The translations under genes were made by a program, and so were the position numbers. A model generated the notes under the pieces. That model was not told where the DNA came from. It was given only the letters and a program-made list of their open reading frames with translations, and searched no databases. From contig CM041465.1 of assembly GCA_023213395.1 (NCBI GenBank), positions 150,357,741 to 150,421,740 of the forward strand: a stretch of 64,000 nucleotides of DNA. The letters run 5' to 3'. This DNA comes from Cycas panzhihuaensis. Lineage: Eukaryota > Cycadophyta. Shown here piece by piece: positions 13,100-23,915 of this stretch. Position 1 is the stretch's first letter, and each line of letters begins with the position of its first letter.

Positions 13100-13514
13100 T
13101 GTTAGATGATATAAACTTTATGTTATTATTTAGTCACATGTCTAATATGTAATTTAAGTGATTATAATATTTTAAACTTAGGTTTATTTTATTAATTTAT
13201 TCATGGTCGTTGAAATACGAACTGCATTCCAATGAGCCTCCTTAGTATTTATTCATCTCCTAGATTCATGGAGATGGTTCCAAGAATCTAGGAGGTCTAT
13301 CCAAATGCCTTTTTAAAGGCTAGTTTTGGGTAATGGTGGTTTTGTAGCATGATGTTTATTCTTTATTAATAAACTAGAACTTAGGAGGTGGTTTTTCTTC
13401 CCCAGAAGGGGCTTTCCACCTGTCAAAATAATGTGTACCTATGTTGTGTTATTTCCTGTTATTAATTGTATTTGTAGATCCTGTTAACATTGTACATGTG
13501 CCTCTTCTCTCACA
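13100..13514 (+). repeat. 5' LTR of Copia-1
   Basis: Starts TGTTAGATGATAT and ends CTTCTCTCACA. It matches 19,891-20,322 along its whole length. The right copy has about 12 extra bases near its start (an ATAA-type insertion and an extra TTTGTGTTTC-like block). Confidence 0.95.
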
Positions 13515-13527
13515 TGGTATCAGAGCA
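13515..13527 (+). other. Primer-binding site of Copia-1
   Basis: TGGTATCAGAGCA is the unmutated initiator tRNA-Met binding site of plant Copia elements, immediately after the left LTR. Confidence 0.95.
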
Positions 13528-13569
13528 CATGATTCTTGCTAGACATCCTTCCCCTCAAGTTTTGTGGAA

Positions 13570-13830
13570 ATGGGCACCACTCTTCCCGGTCTGCATGTTG
13601 GTTTGCTTCCTTTTGAAGAACAAAGTGTCTTCTTTAATTCAATCCTTGCAGTTGGGCCTTGAGGGTTTTTGGAATTTGGTGTGAGTCCAGATCTTCCTGG
13701 ATATCCATCCCTGACGGTGAATCCCTTCACACTGGGGCTACTAGCTATACCACCCACAGCAGGCCTTTTACAAAATTCCCACCCAGTCTACATTTCTTAT
13801 CTAATGCAAATGAATTTTGCACAAAAGGCA
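13570..13830 (+). other. Nearly open, unrecognised reading frame in Copia-1 leader
   Basis: From the ATG at 13,570 a frame runs for about 86 codons with a single TGA near 13,666. It starts MGTTLPGLHVG and includes GFLEFGVSPDLPGYPSLTV and YISYLMQMNFAQ. I do not recognise it. It is more GC-rich than the rest of the element and lies next to the two captured host fragments, so it may be a third captured piece or a leader peptide. Minus-strand frames here are also open and equally unrecognised. Confidence 0.3.
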
Positions 13831-13874
13831 TAAGGACGGGGAAAATCCATACACAGCCTGCCAGCCAGTAGCAT

Positions 13875-14023
13875 TCATGGAGGCCACTTAGTTTCTTCTC
13901 CAAGTCATGGTGTTGTGTTAACAAAGTTTTGAGCTCTCCATCAATGCTTCTTTGATATGCGATGCATTCGTGCAGCAAATGGGTCAAAGCACCCATGCTT
14001 GTGAGATTCTAGATTTGCTCTAC
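13875..14023 (-). pseudogene. COG4: Captured fragment of COG4 (conserved oligomeric Golgi complex subunit 4)
   Basis: COG4 belongs to the COG tethering complex for retrograde transport in the Golgi. The minus-strand translation reads LTSMGALTHLLHECIAYQR, then SIDGELKTLLTQHHDLEKKL. This corresponds to the N-terminal LTDVGAMTRLLHECIAYQR block and the following L.S.LL.QR.DL.K.L helix of plant COG4. A TAG stop lies four codons before the conserved block. Similarity stops after the LSGLH at 13,877, where the protein normally continues into another helix. The fragment is about 50 codons long, antisense to the retrotransposon, and about 30 bases from the OGDH fragment in a different frame. Identity is from recalled motifs. 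Confidence 0.75.
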
Positions 14024-14055
14024 CATGTCTGTGCTTCTAAAGCACATTGATGTAA

Positions 14056-14253
14056 CTCCTCCACAAGCTTAATCCCACTACTGAACTCGCTAAAGATCTG
14101 TCTCAGGGGTTTTCTAACTACATTCCCCAACATATTCAATCAACCTCTATAAAACATGCTGAAAGCAATGTTATCCACTCCCAAATCGATAGCCCTGTCA
14201 TTCATTTTCTTCATGGCCGGAATCAAGGTCTCACAAGTGCTGTATCCCAAATT
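14056..14253 (-). pseudogene. OGDH: Captured fragment of 2-oxoglutarate dehydrogenase E1
   Basis: OGDH E1 is the thiamine-diphosphate-dependent decarboxylase of the mitochondrial TCA-cycle complex. The minus-strand translation gives YSTCETLIPAMKKM, DRAIDLGVDNI and LNMLGNVVRKPLRQIFSEFS. These match the strongly conserved GCE.LIPGMKEM.DR..DLGV and RGRLN.LGNVVRKPLRQIFSEFSG blocks. A TGA replaces the arginine of RGRLN, a CGA to TGA change. About 66 codons are present, with no start or end. The fragment is antisense to Copia-1, and its similarity ends at 14,056 just before the COG4 fragment. Clearly not a functional gene. Confidence 0.88.
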
Positions 14254-14259
14254 CTAACA

Positions 14260-14545
14260 CATCCATCAATATGAACTACACATACATGAATGGTACCAGA
14301 GAAGAACTGAGTGCAAAGAGTCGAAGCGCCAGCCATCCTTAAAGGAAAGACACCACCACTGAAGAACTGGATCCTGCAAGGCTTCAAAGCCATCGACGCT
14401 ACCTCCTCGATCAACCTGCAACAGAGAAGCCACCACTTTGGCATGAGGATGAATGCCACCACCGTTGTCACCTCCACGAAGAGGAGTCGCCGACCTGCAG
14501 AAACAACACAGCTACCACCATTTACTAGGTAGGGTTTCAAATAAC
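14260..14545. other. GC-rich segment of Copia-1 leader, origin unknown
   Basis: Adjacent to the OGDH fragment. Two long overlapping open frames (plus 14,311-14,532 and minus 14,223-14,540) match nothing I recognise. The base composition is unlike the AT-rich sequence after 14,560, which suggests the foreign segment ends about there. Confidence 0.35.
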
Positions 14546-14679
14546 CTTACCCCCCTCGGACCCCAAAAGATTTTCTTTTTTGATTTTGTTTTCTAAAATT
14601 TTCAATTATGTCGAGTCCGTCTATGATTTAGGTTTAGATTTTTATTTTTTTCTTTTTTATTTTTTTATTTAAATTAAAT

Positions 14680-14960
14680 AATAACCCCCCCTTTTATAAT
14701 ACTTTGATTTAAATAAATTTAAACTCTTCCCTTTTATAATACCTTAATTTAATTAAAACCTAAACTCCCCCCCCTTTTAGCATTTTTTAATTTAAATGAA
14801 ACATAAGCCCTACCCTCCCCCCTCTTTATTATACTTTGATTTAATTTAATCAACACCCCCCTTTCCCTTATCATATTTTGATATAATCAAATACCTTTTT
14901 TTTTATTAAATTTAATTAGCACCCCCTCTAACTACATTTTTTTACTTCATTTTAATGTTG
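14680..14960 (+). repeat. Degenerate C-run/AT tandem repeat in Copia-1 leader
   Basis: Five to six imperfect units of roughly 35-45 bases. Each has a C-rich run (for example ACCCCCCCTTTTATAATAC) followed by TTTGATTTAA-like sequence; units start near 14,682, 14,729, 14,764, 14,808, 14,851 and 14,920. The rest of the leader to 15,608 is AT-rich without further structure. Confidence 0.65.
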
Positions 14961-15608
14961 AAATTAACGTTCCTCTTACTATAATGTAATATATTTATTA
15001 CATTAGAACCCCCCTTCACACTTTATTGTTAAATATTAATTTATCTATTATAATTAATATATAAACAAAAAATCTCCTCCCCTTTAACTCCTCCTTACTA
15101 TAATTTTTTTTCTAGATAGTGTATATATAGACTTTTTTTTGGCAAAATACATCTTTATATACTAGTTTTACATCTTTAACATTATTATCATCTTAAAGCA
15201 CTTAACAAAATCAATTTCAAAAGATAATTAATTGCTTTAATTTCATACTTTATTAATATTCTTAGAACTTAAACCTTTTTAAGTGAAAACTTATTTTTAA
15301 GGGAAATTGTTTATTTTTCAATTAAGGGGAATTTTTATTTTGAAAGGGGATAGTTTCTTTCTATCAAAAAAGGGGATTATTTATTAAATAGAGAACTGTT
15401 TATCAAAACAGAACTGCTTAAGGCAATATTTTAAGAAGTTGTTTGTTTATTTAATCTGTTTACAAACACATGATTTTTTTCTTAAATACAATTAATGCAT
15501 ACTAGAATGCCTTCTTGAATTATATCTGTTAACATGATTGGTACCTTTTACTAAGTGATTATTTTTCCAATTACCTTCAATCTACAATCAAACCTCAACA
15601 CTCCCAAT

Positions 15609-16575
15609 ATGGCATTAATACCAGGAACAGTCACATGCATTCCAATTCCAGTATTAACCAGCTCAAACTATGTTGACTGTAAGAATCACATATCCCATCA
15701 GATCAAATAGCAAAAGATATGGTAATATGTGACAGGTGAATTTCAAAAACTAAAAGCAGATGCTACTGAGAGTCTTATGGTATATCTGATGAACTCAGAT
15801 GCTGCCTTAGGTACCATATTAAACTCACTCTTACCAGAAATCAGTCAGAAGTTTTCTAAAAAATATGACTTAGCCACTATCTGGAAAACCTTGCAAGAAA
15901 AATATGACAAGGTTGATACACATCAAGTGGTCAGCCCTGTAACAACAATTGTATAACCTGACTTTTGATGACTTTTCAAATGTTGATGATTTTTTAACTA
16001 AAATTTAATCAATTAATAAAGATCTAGATAACTACATCAAATCTAAAACCAAAGAAGGTGATGTTGAAAAAATAACTACACATCTTAGAGATGATGACAC
16101 GCTCGTACGTCTTGTAGTAAACAAACTACCAATACACTTTAATCTCTTTAAAACTGTCAGACAATAAGCTGGCAACCCACCCATAACATTCAATCAGTTG
16201 ACAAACCAGCTGATTGAACATCAGACAATGTTAATTCAAACAAGTGCATTAAAAGATCCTTCATAGGCTTTATTTTCTAAAACTAAGCCACAATTTAAAA
16301 ACAAACAATAGAACAATAATTTTCATAATAATCCAAAATTTTAGAAACCTCATAGAGGTTCACCATCTAATTCACAAAACAATGTTAAATATTCTGATCC
16401 AACTAAACACTAGAATACTTCCAATCAATTCTTTTCTAATAGGAACAACACAACTTCTTCTCAGAACACTAGTTGTGCCTATTGTTATAAAAGAGACCAC
16501 ACTATTGATGTTTGTAGAAGTAGAATAGCTTCAGAAGCATGGAAAGCTTCTAAGGGATTGTAAAATAAACCTCAA
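15609..16575 (+). pseudogene. Copia-1 gag
   Basis: The capsid-like part starts at the ATG at 15,609 (MALIPGTVTCIPIP, then LTSSNYVDCKNHISHQIK). The UBN2-type helices follow, including LKADATESLMVYL, DAALGTILNSLLPEI, YDLATIWKTLQEKYD and a later VNKLP.HFN segment. A CCHC zinc knuckle (CAYCYKRDHTIDVC) is intact at about 16,474-16,515. In-frame stops occur early (near 15,708 and 15,720) and several times downstream, and the frame shifts near 15,955. The nucleocapsid region is Asn/Gln-rich. Confidence 0.85.
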
Positions 16576-16659
16576 TCCCATTCTTAATCATGACCCCAAA
16601 ATCATCAAACTCATAATCGTTCTTTAGCAGCAACAACTTCTACGTTTATTGCTCTTTCA

Positions 16660-18060
16660 AATCAACCACCATAGTGGATCCTTAACTCTGGTGCATCCCA
16701 TCACATGACTAGACACTAAAAAAATTTAACCACTTATCAATCTGATACGAACTCTAAAGAAGAGATTTCTTTCGAAAGTGGTAATCAACTTAAAGTCAAA
16801 GGATCAAGTGATGTTATTCTAAAAGATGGTTCAATCAAGGGCGTCTTTTACGTACCTGGTTTGTTACCAAACCTACTCTCAGTGTATCAAATCTGCTAGA
16901 AAGACCTTATCGTCGAATTCTAGAAAAATAAATTTATCATAAAGGAACCATCAAACAAATTTAGATATATTACCTCAGGACCTATTGATCATAACACAGG
17001 TCTCTATAGTCTAACAAGTCTTTAAAAGAACAAATCAAAATCTTTTAGTACCTTTATTTCCAAATCTGACTCAGTCAACAAACTTTGGCATGTAAGATTT
17101 GGCCATACAAGTTATGGCAAATTGCAATATTTAAAGAAGCATGAAATAGTTCATGGTTTACCACCCTTAAACATTATTTATGGTGTTTGTGAAGCCTGTG
17201 TGACAGGCAAACAACACATGGATCCATTTCCAAATAAAACCCAATACAAAGCAACTGCTCCACTTGAACTTGTCTACTCTAACATATGTGGACCCTTTTA
17301 TGTAACATCATACTCAGGTTCTTGTTGTTTTATTACATTTATAGATGATTATTCAAGAAAATGTTGGGTTTATATGCTCAAAATACATAGTCAAGTGTTT
17401 GACATTTTCGTTGAATATAAAATATTAGTTAAAAATTAATCAAATTTAAGAATTAAAATATTTCAATCTGATAATGCTAAGGAATATTTAAGTGGAAATT
17501 TTGCTTCTTTCTACAAATCACATAGAATTCAGTTTCAATATTCTGTTGCTTACATACCTCAATAAAACGGTGTTGCTAAACGAAAAAATTGTACTTTGGT
17601 TGAGATGACTCGTTGTATGTTACATGCAAAAAATCTAGATTTAAAATTATAGGCAGAAGTAATTAACTGCTCTAATTATTTATTAAATTGTTTACCTAGT
17701 AAATGTCTATAGAATATTACTCAAGAACAAAAATGGTCTAGAAGAAAACCATCTATCAATCATTTACGAATCTTTGGCAGTATTGCGTGGGGACATATCC
17801 CTCACGAAAAATGTAAAAAATTAGACAAAAAAAGTAAAAAAGACATCTTCGTTGGCTACAGCGAAGAGAGTAAAGCTTATACACTCTTAGATCTAGGCAT
17901 GCATCATATTTTTATTTTGCGTGATATAATATTTAATGAAGAAGGATCTTCTTCAACATCTACTTATGTAGAACTTCATGTTGAAAATTTGTTAACTAAC
18001 ACTTATTTGGTTAACCCTTCTGATAAACAAGTTGATTCAGAAGTTATAGAATCTTTATCA
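16660..18060 (+). pseudogene. Copia-1 protease and integrase
   Basis: The protease starts around WILNSGASHHM (16,678), where the catalytic DSG reads NSG, followed by GVFYVPGLLPNLLSV. The GAG-pre/integrase zinc finger has LWHVRFGHTSYGKLQYL and CEACVTGKQH (17,080-17,215). The catalytic core has ELVYSNICGPF (D of HTDLCGP lost), FITFIDDYSRKCWVYML, and FQSDNAKEY near 17,463. The third acidic residue region reads KRKNCTLVEMTRCML (17,580-17,625), where an ERKN-type glutamate has become lysine. Stops at 17,437 and elsewhere interrupt the frame. Confidence 0.9.
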
Positions 18061-18179
18061 ACTCAAGTCTAAAATTGGACTCTATTTGAACCCACTGAAA
18101 TAGATCCTTCCCTTCAGGCTAGTTCATCAAATCAACCTACATCTTTAGATACAGTTACTCATAAGCAACCTGTTTGGGC

Positions 18180-19830
18180 AACCAAAATGCTTGCTAATGC
18201 TGAATCTGATGTAGGTAATCCTACCGATTCCAGATGCATACGTGCACAAAAATTACATGCTAATTTTGCCTTAATGGCAAAAATAATGGACAACAATGAT
18301 CTTAAAACATTTAAACAAGCTAGCAACAATCATGTATGGCAGAATGCTATGCAAACTAAATTTGATACCTTAATTAAAAATTCAACCTGGGATCTTGTTA
18401 CTCTCTCACTTGAGAAAAATATCATCGACTGTAAATGGGTTTATAGGACTAAATATAACTCAACAAGTGCAGTTGAAAAATATAAAGCTCGCCTTATTGC
18501 CAAAGGATTTTCTTAAATAGATAGCATTGATTATAATGAAACCTTTGCCCCTACTGCAAAGATGAATATAATCAAGACAATTATTGCTCTTGCAGCCAAG
18601 TTTGGTTAGGAAATCCACCAAATGGATGTTAAGAGTGCTTTCTTGAATGGCGATCTCAAAGAAGAGATCTATATGTCACAGCTACTTAGATTTATTAAAA
18701 ATCCTAATTTAGTTTGTAAACTTAAAAGATACATTTATGGTTTAAAACAAGCTCCTCGAGCTTGGTATACTAAAGTCGATGATTATTTAATTCACATTGA
18801 ATATACTAGATGTATTAGTGATCCAAATCTTTATTTTAAACGTGAAAATGAAAATCTTACTATTCTAATCCTCTATGTTGATGATATTATCATTACTGGA
18901 TCATCAATTCATAATATTCATCATCTAAAATCTACTTTAATAAACAAATTCGAAATGACCGATTTAGGTCTATTACATTACTTTCTTCATTTACAAGTTT
19001 ATCAAAACTATTTAAATATAACAATATCTCAACCCAAGTATATTCTAGACTTAATTCAGTGGTTTAACATGGAAAATAATAAACTCATAACCAATCCTTT
19101 ACAATCAGGAGTTAAATTGCCTACTAATTGTCTAACTCCATTATGTGATCCAACTTTATACAGACAACTGATTAGTAGTCCTATTTATCTTACTCACACC
19201 CACCCTGATATTTCTTATGTTGTTGCTTTATGTCCTCATTATATGCAACAACCACACGAATCTCACTGGAAAGACGCTAAGCGTATCTTACGTTATCTAA
19301 AGCATAATGTATTTTATGGTTTAACTTATAATTTTTATAATAAACCACTAACGTTAACTGGATATACTGATTCTAATTGAGCAGGTGATATAACTGACTG
19401 TAAATCTACTTCAGGTTGTGTATTTTTTATATATTCCTTACCTATTACTTGGTCTAGTAAAAAAATACAAGCACTAGCATTATCAACGACTGAAGCCAAA
19501 TATCGAGCATTAGTTGAAGCTGGTAAAGAAGCACTTTGGCTAAAATCTTTACTAAATAAAATTGGTCTATCTCTAAACTCTTCAATTGAAATTAAAGTTG
19601 ATAAGCAAGGTGCAATTGCTATAGCTACAAATCTAGTTTCTCATTCTAGGACTAAGCATATTGAATTACATCAGCATTTTATTTGTAATTTAGTTATTGA
19701 TAATCTTGTTTGTTTATCTTCTTGTCCAACAGATTTACAGATTGTTGACATTCTTACGAAGTCTTTAATTGAAGTAAAGTTTTTAAATCTTAGATATTTG
19801 TTGCAGATAAAAGAAGTCTCCATCAAAGGC
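18180..19830 (+). pseudogene. Copia-1 reverse transcriptase and RNase H
   Basis: Canonical Copia RT blocks are present: CKWVYRTKYN, YKARLIAKGFS, QMDVKSAFLNGDLKEEIYM, YGLKQAPRAWYTK and the catalytic YVDDIIITGS at about 18,871-18,902, which is intact. RNase H follows with DCKSTSGCVFF, ALSTTEAKYRAL, IKVDKQGAIAIA, HSRTKHIEL and DILTKSL. Stops sit at 18,514 and 18,607, where Q and W are expected, and at 19,378, where the W of the S-DW motif is expected. This is the best-preserved part of the element. Confidence 0.92.
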
Positions 19831-19878
19831 AGATCACCGTGATGAAGCTTTTCTTTTCTCTCAAGTATACAAGTTTAT

Positions 19879-19890
19879 ATTAAAGGGGGA
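19879..19890 (+). other. Polypurine tract of Copia-1
   Basis: ATTAAAGGGGGA directly precedes the right LTR; it is the expected plus-strand primer. Confidence 0.85.
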
Positions 19891-20322
19891 TGTTAGATGA
19901 TATAATATAAACTTTGTGTTTCTTTATGTTATTATTTAGTCAAATGTCTAATATGTAATTTAAGTGATTATAATGTTTTAAACTTAGGTTTATTTTATTA
20001 ATTTATGGATGGTCATTGAAATGCGAAACTGCATTCCAACAAATCTCCTTAGTATTTATTCATCTCCTAGATTCATGGAGATGGTTCCAAGAATCTAGGA
20101 GGTCTGTCCAAATGCCTATTTAAAGGCTAGTTTTGGGTGATGGTGGTTTTGTAGCATGATGTTTATTCTTTATTAATAAACTAGAACTTTAGGAGGTGGT
20201 TTTTCTTCCCCAGAAGGGGTTTTCCACCTATCAAACTAATGTGTACCCGTGAAGTGTTATTTCTTGTTATTACTTACATTTGTAGATCCTGTTAATAATG
20301 TACATGTGCCTCTTCTCTCATA
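19891..20322 (+). repeat. 3' LTR of Copia-1
   Basis: Homologous to 13,100-13,514. The terminal CA has become TA, but the next five bases are AGTAT, identical to the five bases before the left LTR, which fixes the boundary. Confidence 0.95.
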
Positions 20323-20327
20323 AGTAT

Positions 20328-21400
20328 AATACTTTATTAACTTGCCTCACACATGTAATTAAACCACTCCAGTTTACTCGTCATATGTTTAGTGGTAATA
20401 AAGTTGATATACCATTCATCATTAAAACTATGACTTAATTGATAAGTTACAATACATACCTTTTTTCCCATTTTATCTCTATTTGATGAATGATCTGACT
20501 ATTGCTTTTTCTTCTACTAATTATGCTAATTATACTATTTATGTTAATTAAATTATAACTTCTTAAAATTTTCTTGAAATATCTAGGTTAGCCACAATAA
20601 TAAATCACCTTTGTCTTCTCTAGTACTTTACAAGCATCCTTTTAAAGATTTTATTCTAAGGATCACTTTTCTTATTCAAAATAAAGGGCTTCTTCTTCTT
20701 GAAATTTATTATATAAGCACCAGATGATTCATCTACATCGTTATCTTTTAATAACTATTCATGTTATAATAACAAACCCTTCAGTTCATTAAAGGTTATT
20801 ATATTAAGTTTGTCAACTATTGTGATGTTAGTGACAAAACTCTCATATGATTCAAGAGACTCTTTAATATAGATGTAGTCATCTCCTTATTAGTGATAAT
20901 TTCATATATGATACTCAACTAGCATTTAATCATCTTTACTCATTGCACATGGTTAAATATAGACCCTATCAATTTGAGATTGTATAATTAATTTTGAAGT
21001 ATTAAAGCTCTTACATTGTTCTTGTTTTTATATAGGAACATTATAACATCTTAGACTTCCTTTGAAGCTATGGCATCTTTGATATCTTTAATTAAATATC
21101 CACCTATAGAAAAATTAATAGATGTTATTGTAATATTACTTTTGGCATCAAACTCTAACTATGTAGTAGTATCTAAAACATACATGATGGCTTCCCCTTT
21201 AGCATGAGCCCATGAGTCATTCAATACTAATAGATTCTTAATTTTGTATTTCCACATACCATAATTATTAACACTCACAAGTTTCTCAAAGAGAAAGCTT
21301 AAAAGTTTCCTCTTGCCATTTTGTAAAAAATTAAAAACATAAATTAAAATTAAAAAATATGTAATGAGGATAATACAATGGGTATTAAACAACCATAACA
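20328..21400 (-). pseudogene. Minus-strand Copia C: gag and start of protease
   Basis: Read on the minus strand from 21,400 downwards. The gag N-terminus shows FEKLVSVNNYGMWKYKIK and LLVLNDSW (21,200-21,300), the usual L-G-NY-WK pattern of Copia gag. A zinc-knuckle remnant (YYCG, then FKK) lies near 20,590. A protease start with TKHMTSKLEWF, the remnant of DSGATKHMT with the catalytic DSG lost, lies near 20,370-20,400. The frame continues into 13,094 when Copia-1 is removed. No LTR for this element was found to the right. Confidence 0.8.
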
Positions 21401-21778
21401 TTCTTAAATATATATATATATTATTATTTCTATATTTTTATGTTTTTGCCTCTAGTCACTACACAAAGTGCTCGAACAAGTAAGAAGTGCTCAATCACCA
21501 TGCAAGATACAAAAAAAATACCATATGACTAATTCAAAGAGGAGGATAATTTAATTATAAATTTATCAATATTTTTAACAATAAAAAAAAATCACAATGG
21601 GGTTAGAAATTGGATTTGTTTTTTTTCTCTCCATGTGACTATATTATGGTAAACTAGGGGCCTTCAAAATTGACTTTAATATTTATAAAAAATGGTTTTG
21701 TTAAATCAAACCTTAAAAGTCTTTTCTTTTTTAACGTCACTTGCATTTAACCTATGTGGGTTAGTTTCAAAATTTTGC

Positions 21779-21864
21779 CCTTAATTTTTAAATTTGGCAT
21801 TCACATTTCATTGGCATTTGACCTTAATTTTTAAATTTGGCATTCACATTTCATTGGCATTTGC
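21779..21864. repeat. Perfect 43 bp tandem duplication
   Basis: Two copies of a 43-base unit starting CCTTAATTTTTAAATTTGGC begin at 21,779 and 21,822. They differ only at the last base, so the duplication is younger than the surrounding decayed DNA. Confidence 0.9.
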
Positions 21865-22088
21865 CTCACTACTTGCTTTGTGATTAACTTACTATGTTCT
21901 GTATTCATTACTTATTTACTTTAAATTTGAATCCTCTAATTGGACATCACTAATTACCTAATCAACTCTTTGTAGTCATTTTTACCCTACACAAGTTTTC
22001 TACTCATGTCCTATATGGCATCATAATGACTATTGCAACTAATAGGGTATACATTCTTTAATATCATCTTTTTCTCAACATTTGACTC

Positions 22089-22429
22089 TATGGTGATCCT
22101 TCACCACATGAGGCATTAGATAAGTAAAGGTCAAGGTTAATGCCAAGGAAATTAAATAATAAGAAAATAGAAGATTGGGTGGCTTAAAGGTAGGTTAACA
22201 TAATATTATGAGAAGAAGGTGAGGTTTTTACTATATATACTCCACCCTCTATATTATAATAGTTATGTTATGTTAATAAAATGATTATTGTTAGAGCTCA
22301 TTATGGTGTGTCTTCGTTTGTCTTTGGTGTACTTCATATCCATCTTCCACTCCATCCACTTCTATTATTTTTGGGTTCTCTTACTTTATTTCTATATATT
22401 ATAGAAGTAATAGGGTCGAGCCTATTACA
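22089..22429 (+). repeat. 5' LTR of the short LTR element
   Basis: Begins TATGGTGATCCTTCAC (TG to TA) and ends CCTATTACA. It matches the right copy with scattered substitutions. Confidence 0.85.
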
Positions 22430-23915
22430 TATGGTGTTAGAGTGAGGTTATTTGGCAAATTTCATTTTTACTTTCCTACTTTAATGTAGGTTTTTACAGG
22501 CATAACTATAGTTTGGCTTATCAATAAAGTACATTTTTGGGAGTATAAGTACTTGAATTTCCAAGAAGTAATAACAAATTTAAGATGAGAAGACCCATTT
22601 TATAAATTTTAAGTAGTTGCATTATAGGTTTTAAGGTAAAATTATGAAAATTATAGTAAATTTAATTTTAGCCTACAATCAGTCATTACCTTTGGGACTA
22701 AAAATCTACTACCTTAATTTCAAATGGTCATAAATTTAGCTATAAGTATCTAATCAAATTTTCCTTTTTGTCAATTCTATGTAATTTAAGTCTACTTTCC
22801 ATTGGAAGTGGTCTCAAGTCTATTGAAGATATGAGGAGAAAGTTGTCATTATTTTAGTAGAAAGTATTATTGTGGTAATTGAAAACCTTAAGAGTAAACC
22901 TCCTTAAAATGGGCATAATTATTGAAATTATAATTTAGAGGCTATTATTTTGAGCTATATTTTATACATCTTAGAACTATTTTATTCTAGATATTAAATT
23001 TTAAAGTTAGGATTTTATAATTACATAATACTTTATATGATACTTTTTACTTTATTATAGAAGTCATTCAGACTTTGGCTAAAAAGTCATTGTCCTTGAG
23101 GCTCTAATACTTTATTATAATTAAAAATCTCAAAAAAAAGAAAAGAAAAGAAAAGAAAGGGGCTTGTACTAATGGGGATAACATGCTATAGACACCTCCA
23201 TTCTCCTATCTTCTCTTTCCTTTTCTTTATTTTAGCTTGCATGATGAACCCTATTCTTATAGTAAAAATACTAATAATAATTGAAAATACGTAAAATTAT
23301 GTGAAGCAAATGAATAAACTACTCGATAATTGGGTATCTACACAAAGGGAATGAATGCAATGGGAAGAGGATGTGAAAGACTAACATCAATCAACTAAAG
23401 AGGATATTAGGGAGCAACATGACCCAACTGAAGGGGATATGGAAGACCATTTAGTTGTATAAGAAATGGAGAACCATGATGAGAAAATTGAATACCCTAC
23501 TTCACCTACATCTTCTCCAAAAGATAGTGTGATCAAGCCTTAAGTAGTTCTTCTAAAAGAAGATAATGTTTTACCTATTATACAAGGTAAACTTTTAGAT
23601 GATAAGGATGACCTTCTTCTCTCTCATGGTGGTGTGCCATCAACATTTAGCTTGTAGGAGCATTTGGGTCTTACTTTCTATGAATCCCTATATTACTACA
23701 TCATTGGGCCTCATTTTCTTATGATGTCCATCTAAAAGGGCCACATTTCTTTACTACATGTTCTCACCCAATGGGAGATGTCTATATATCAATAATTGTA
23801 ACATCACTTTACAAGGATGACACATCTACCTATGACATTATAACAATAACAGATGATGGATATATCTCCATATATATAGATGCTTTAAGGGCAAAGCATC
23901 TAAGGGGGGAGGAAA

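Larger units (their letters stand above)
13100..20322 (+). mobile_element. Copia-1, complete LTR retrotransposon with captured host fragments
   Basis: A 7,223 bp element with two LTRs (13,100-13,514 and 19,891-20,322). It is flanked by a perfect 5 bp target duplication AGTAT (13,095-13,099 and 20,323-20,327). A PBS follows the left LTR and a polypurine tract precedes the right one. By hand alignment the LTRs differ at roughly 27 of about 412 aligned bases, plus small indels. The coding order gag, PR, IN, RT, RH is Copia. The leader between PBS and gag is about 2.1 kb and holds antisense fragments of OGDH E1 and COG4. The element sits inside the protease region of minus-strand Copia C. In-frame stops make it inactive. 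Confidence 0.95.

Noticed and set aside
14223-14540. 105-codon minus-strand frame overlapping the OGDH fragment
   Set aside because: It is in a different frame from the OGDH match and resembles nothing; the real signal is the conserved E1 block in the neighbouring frame.
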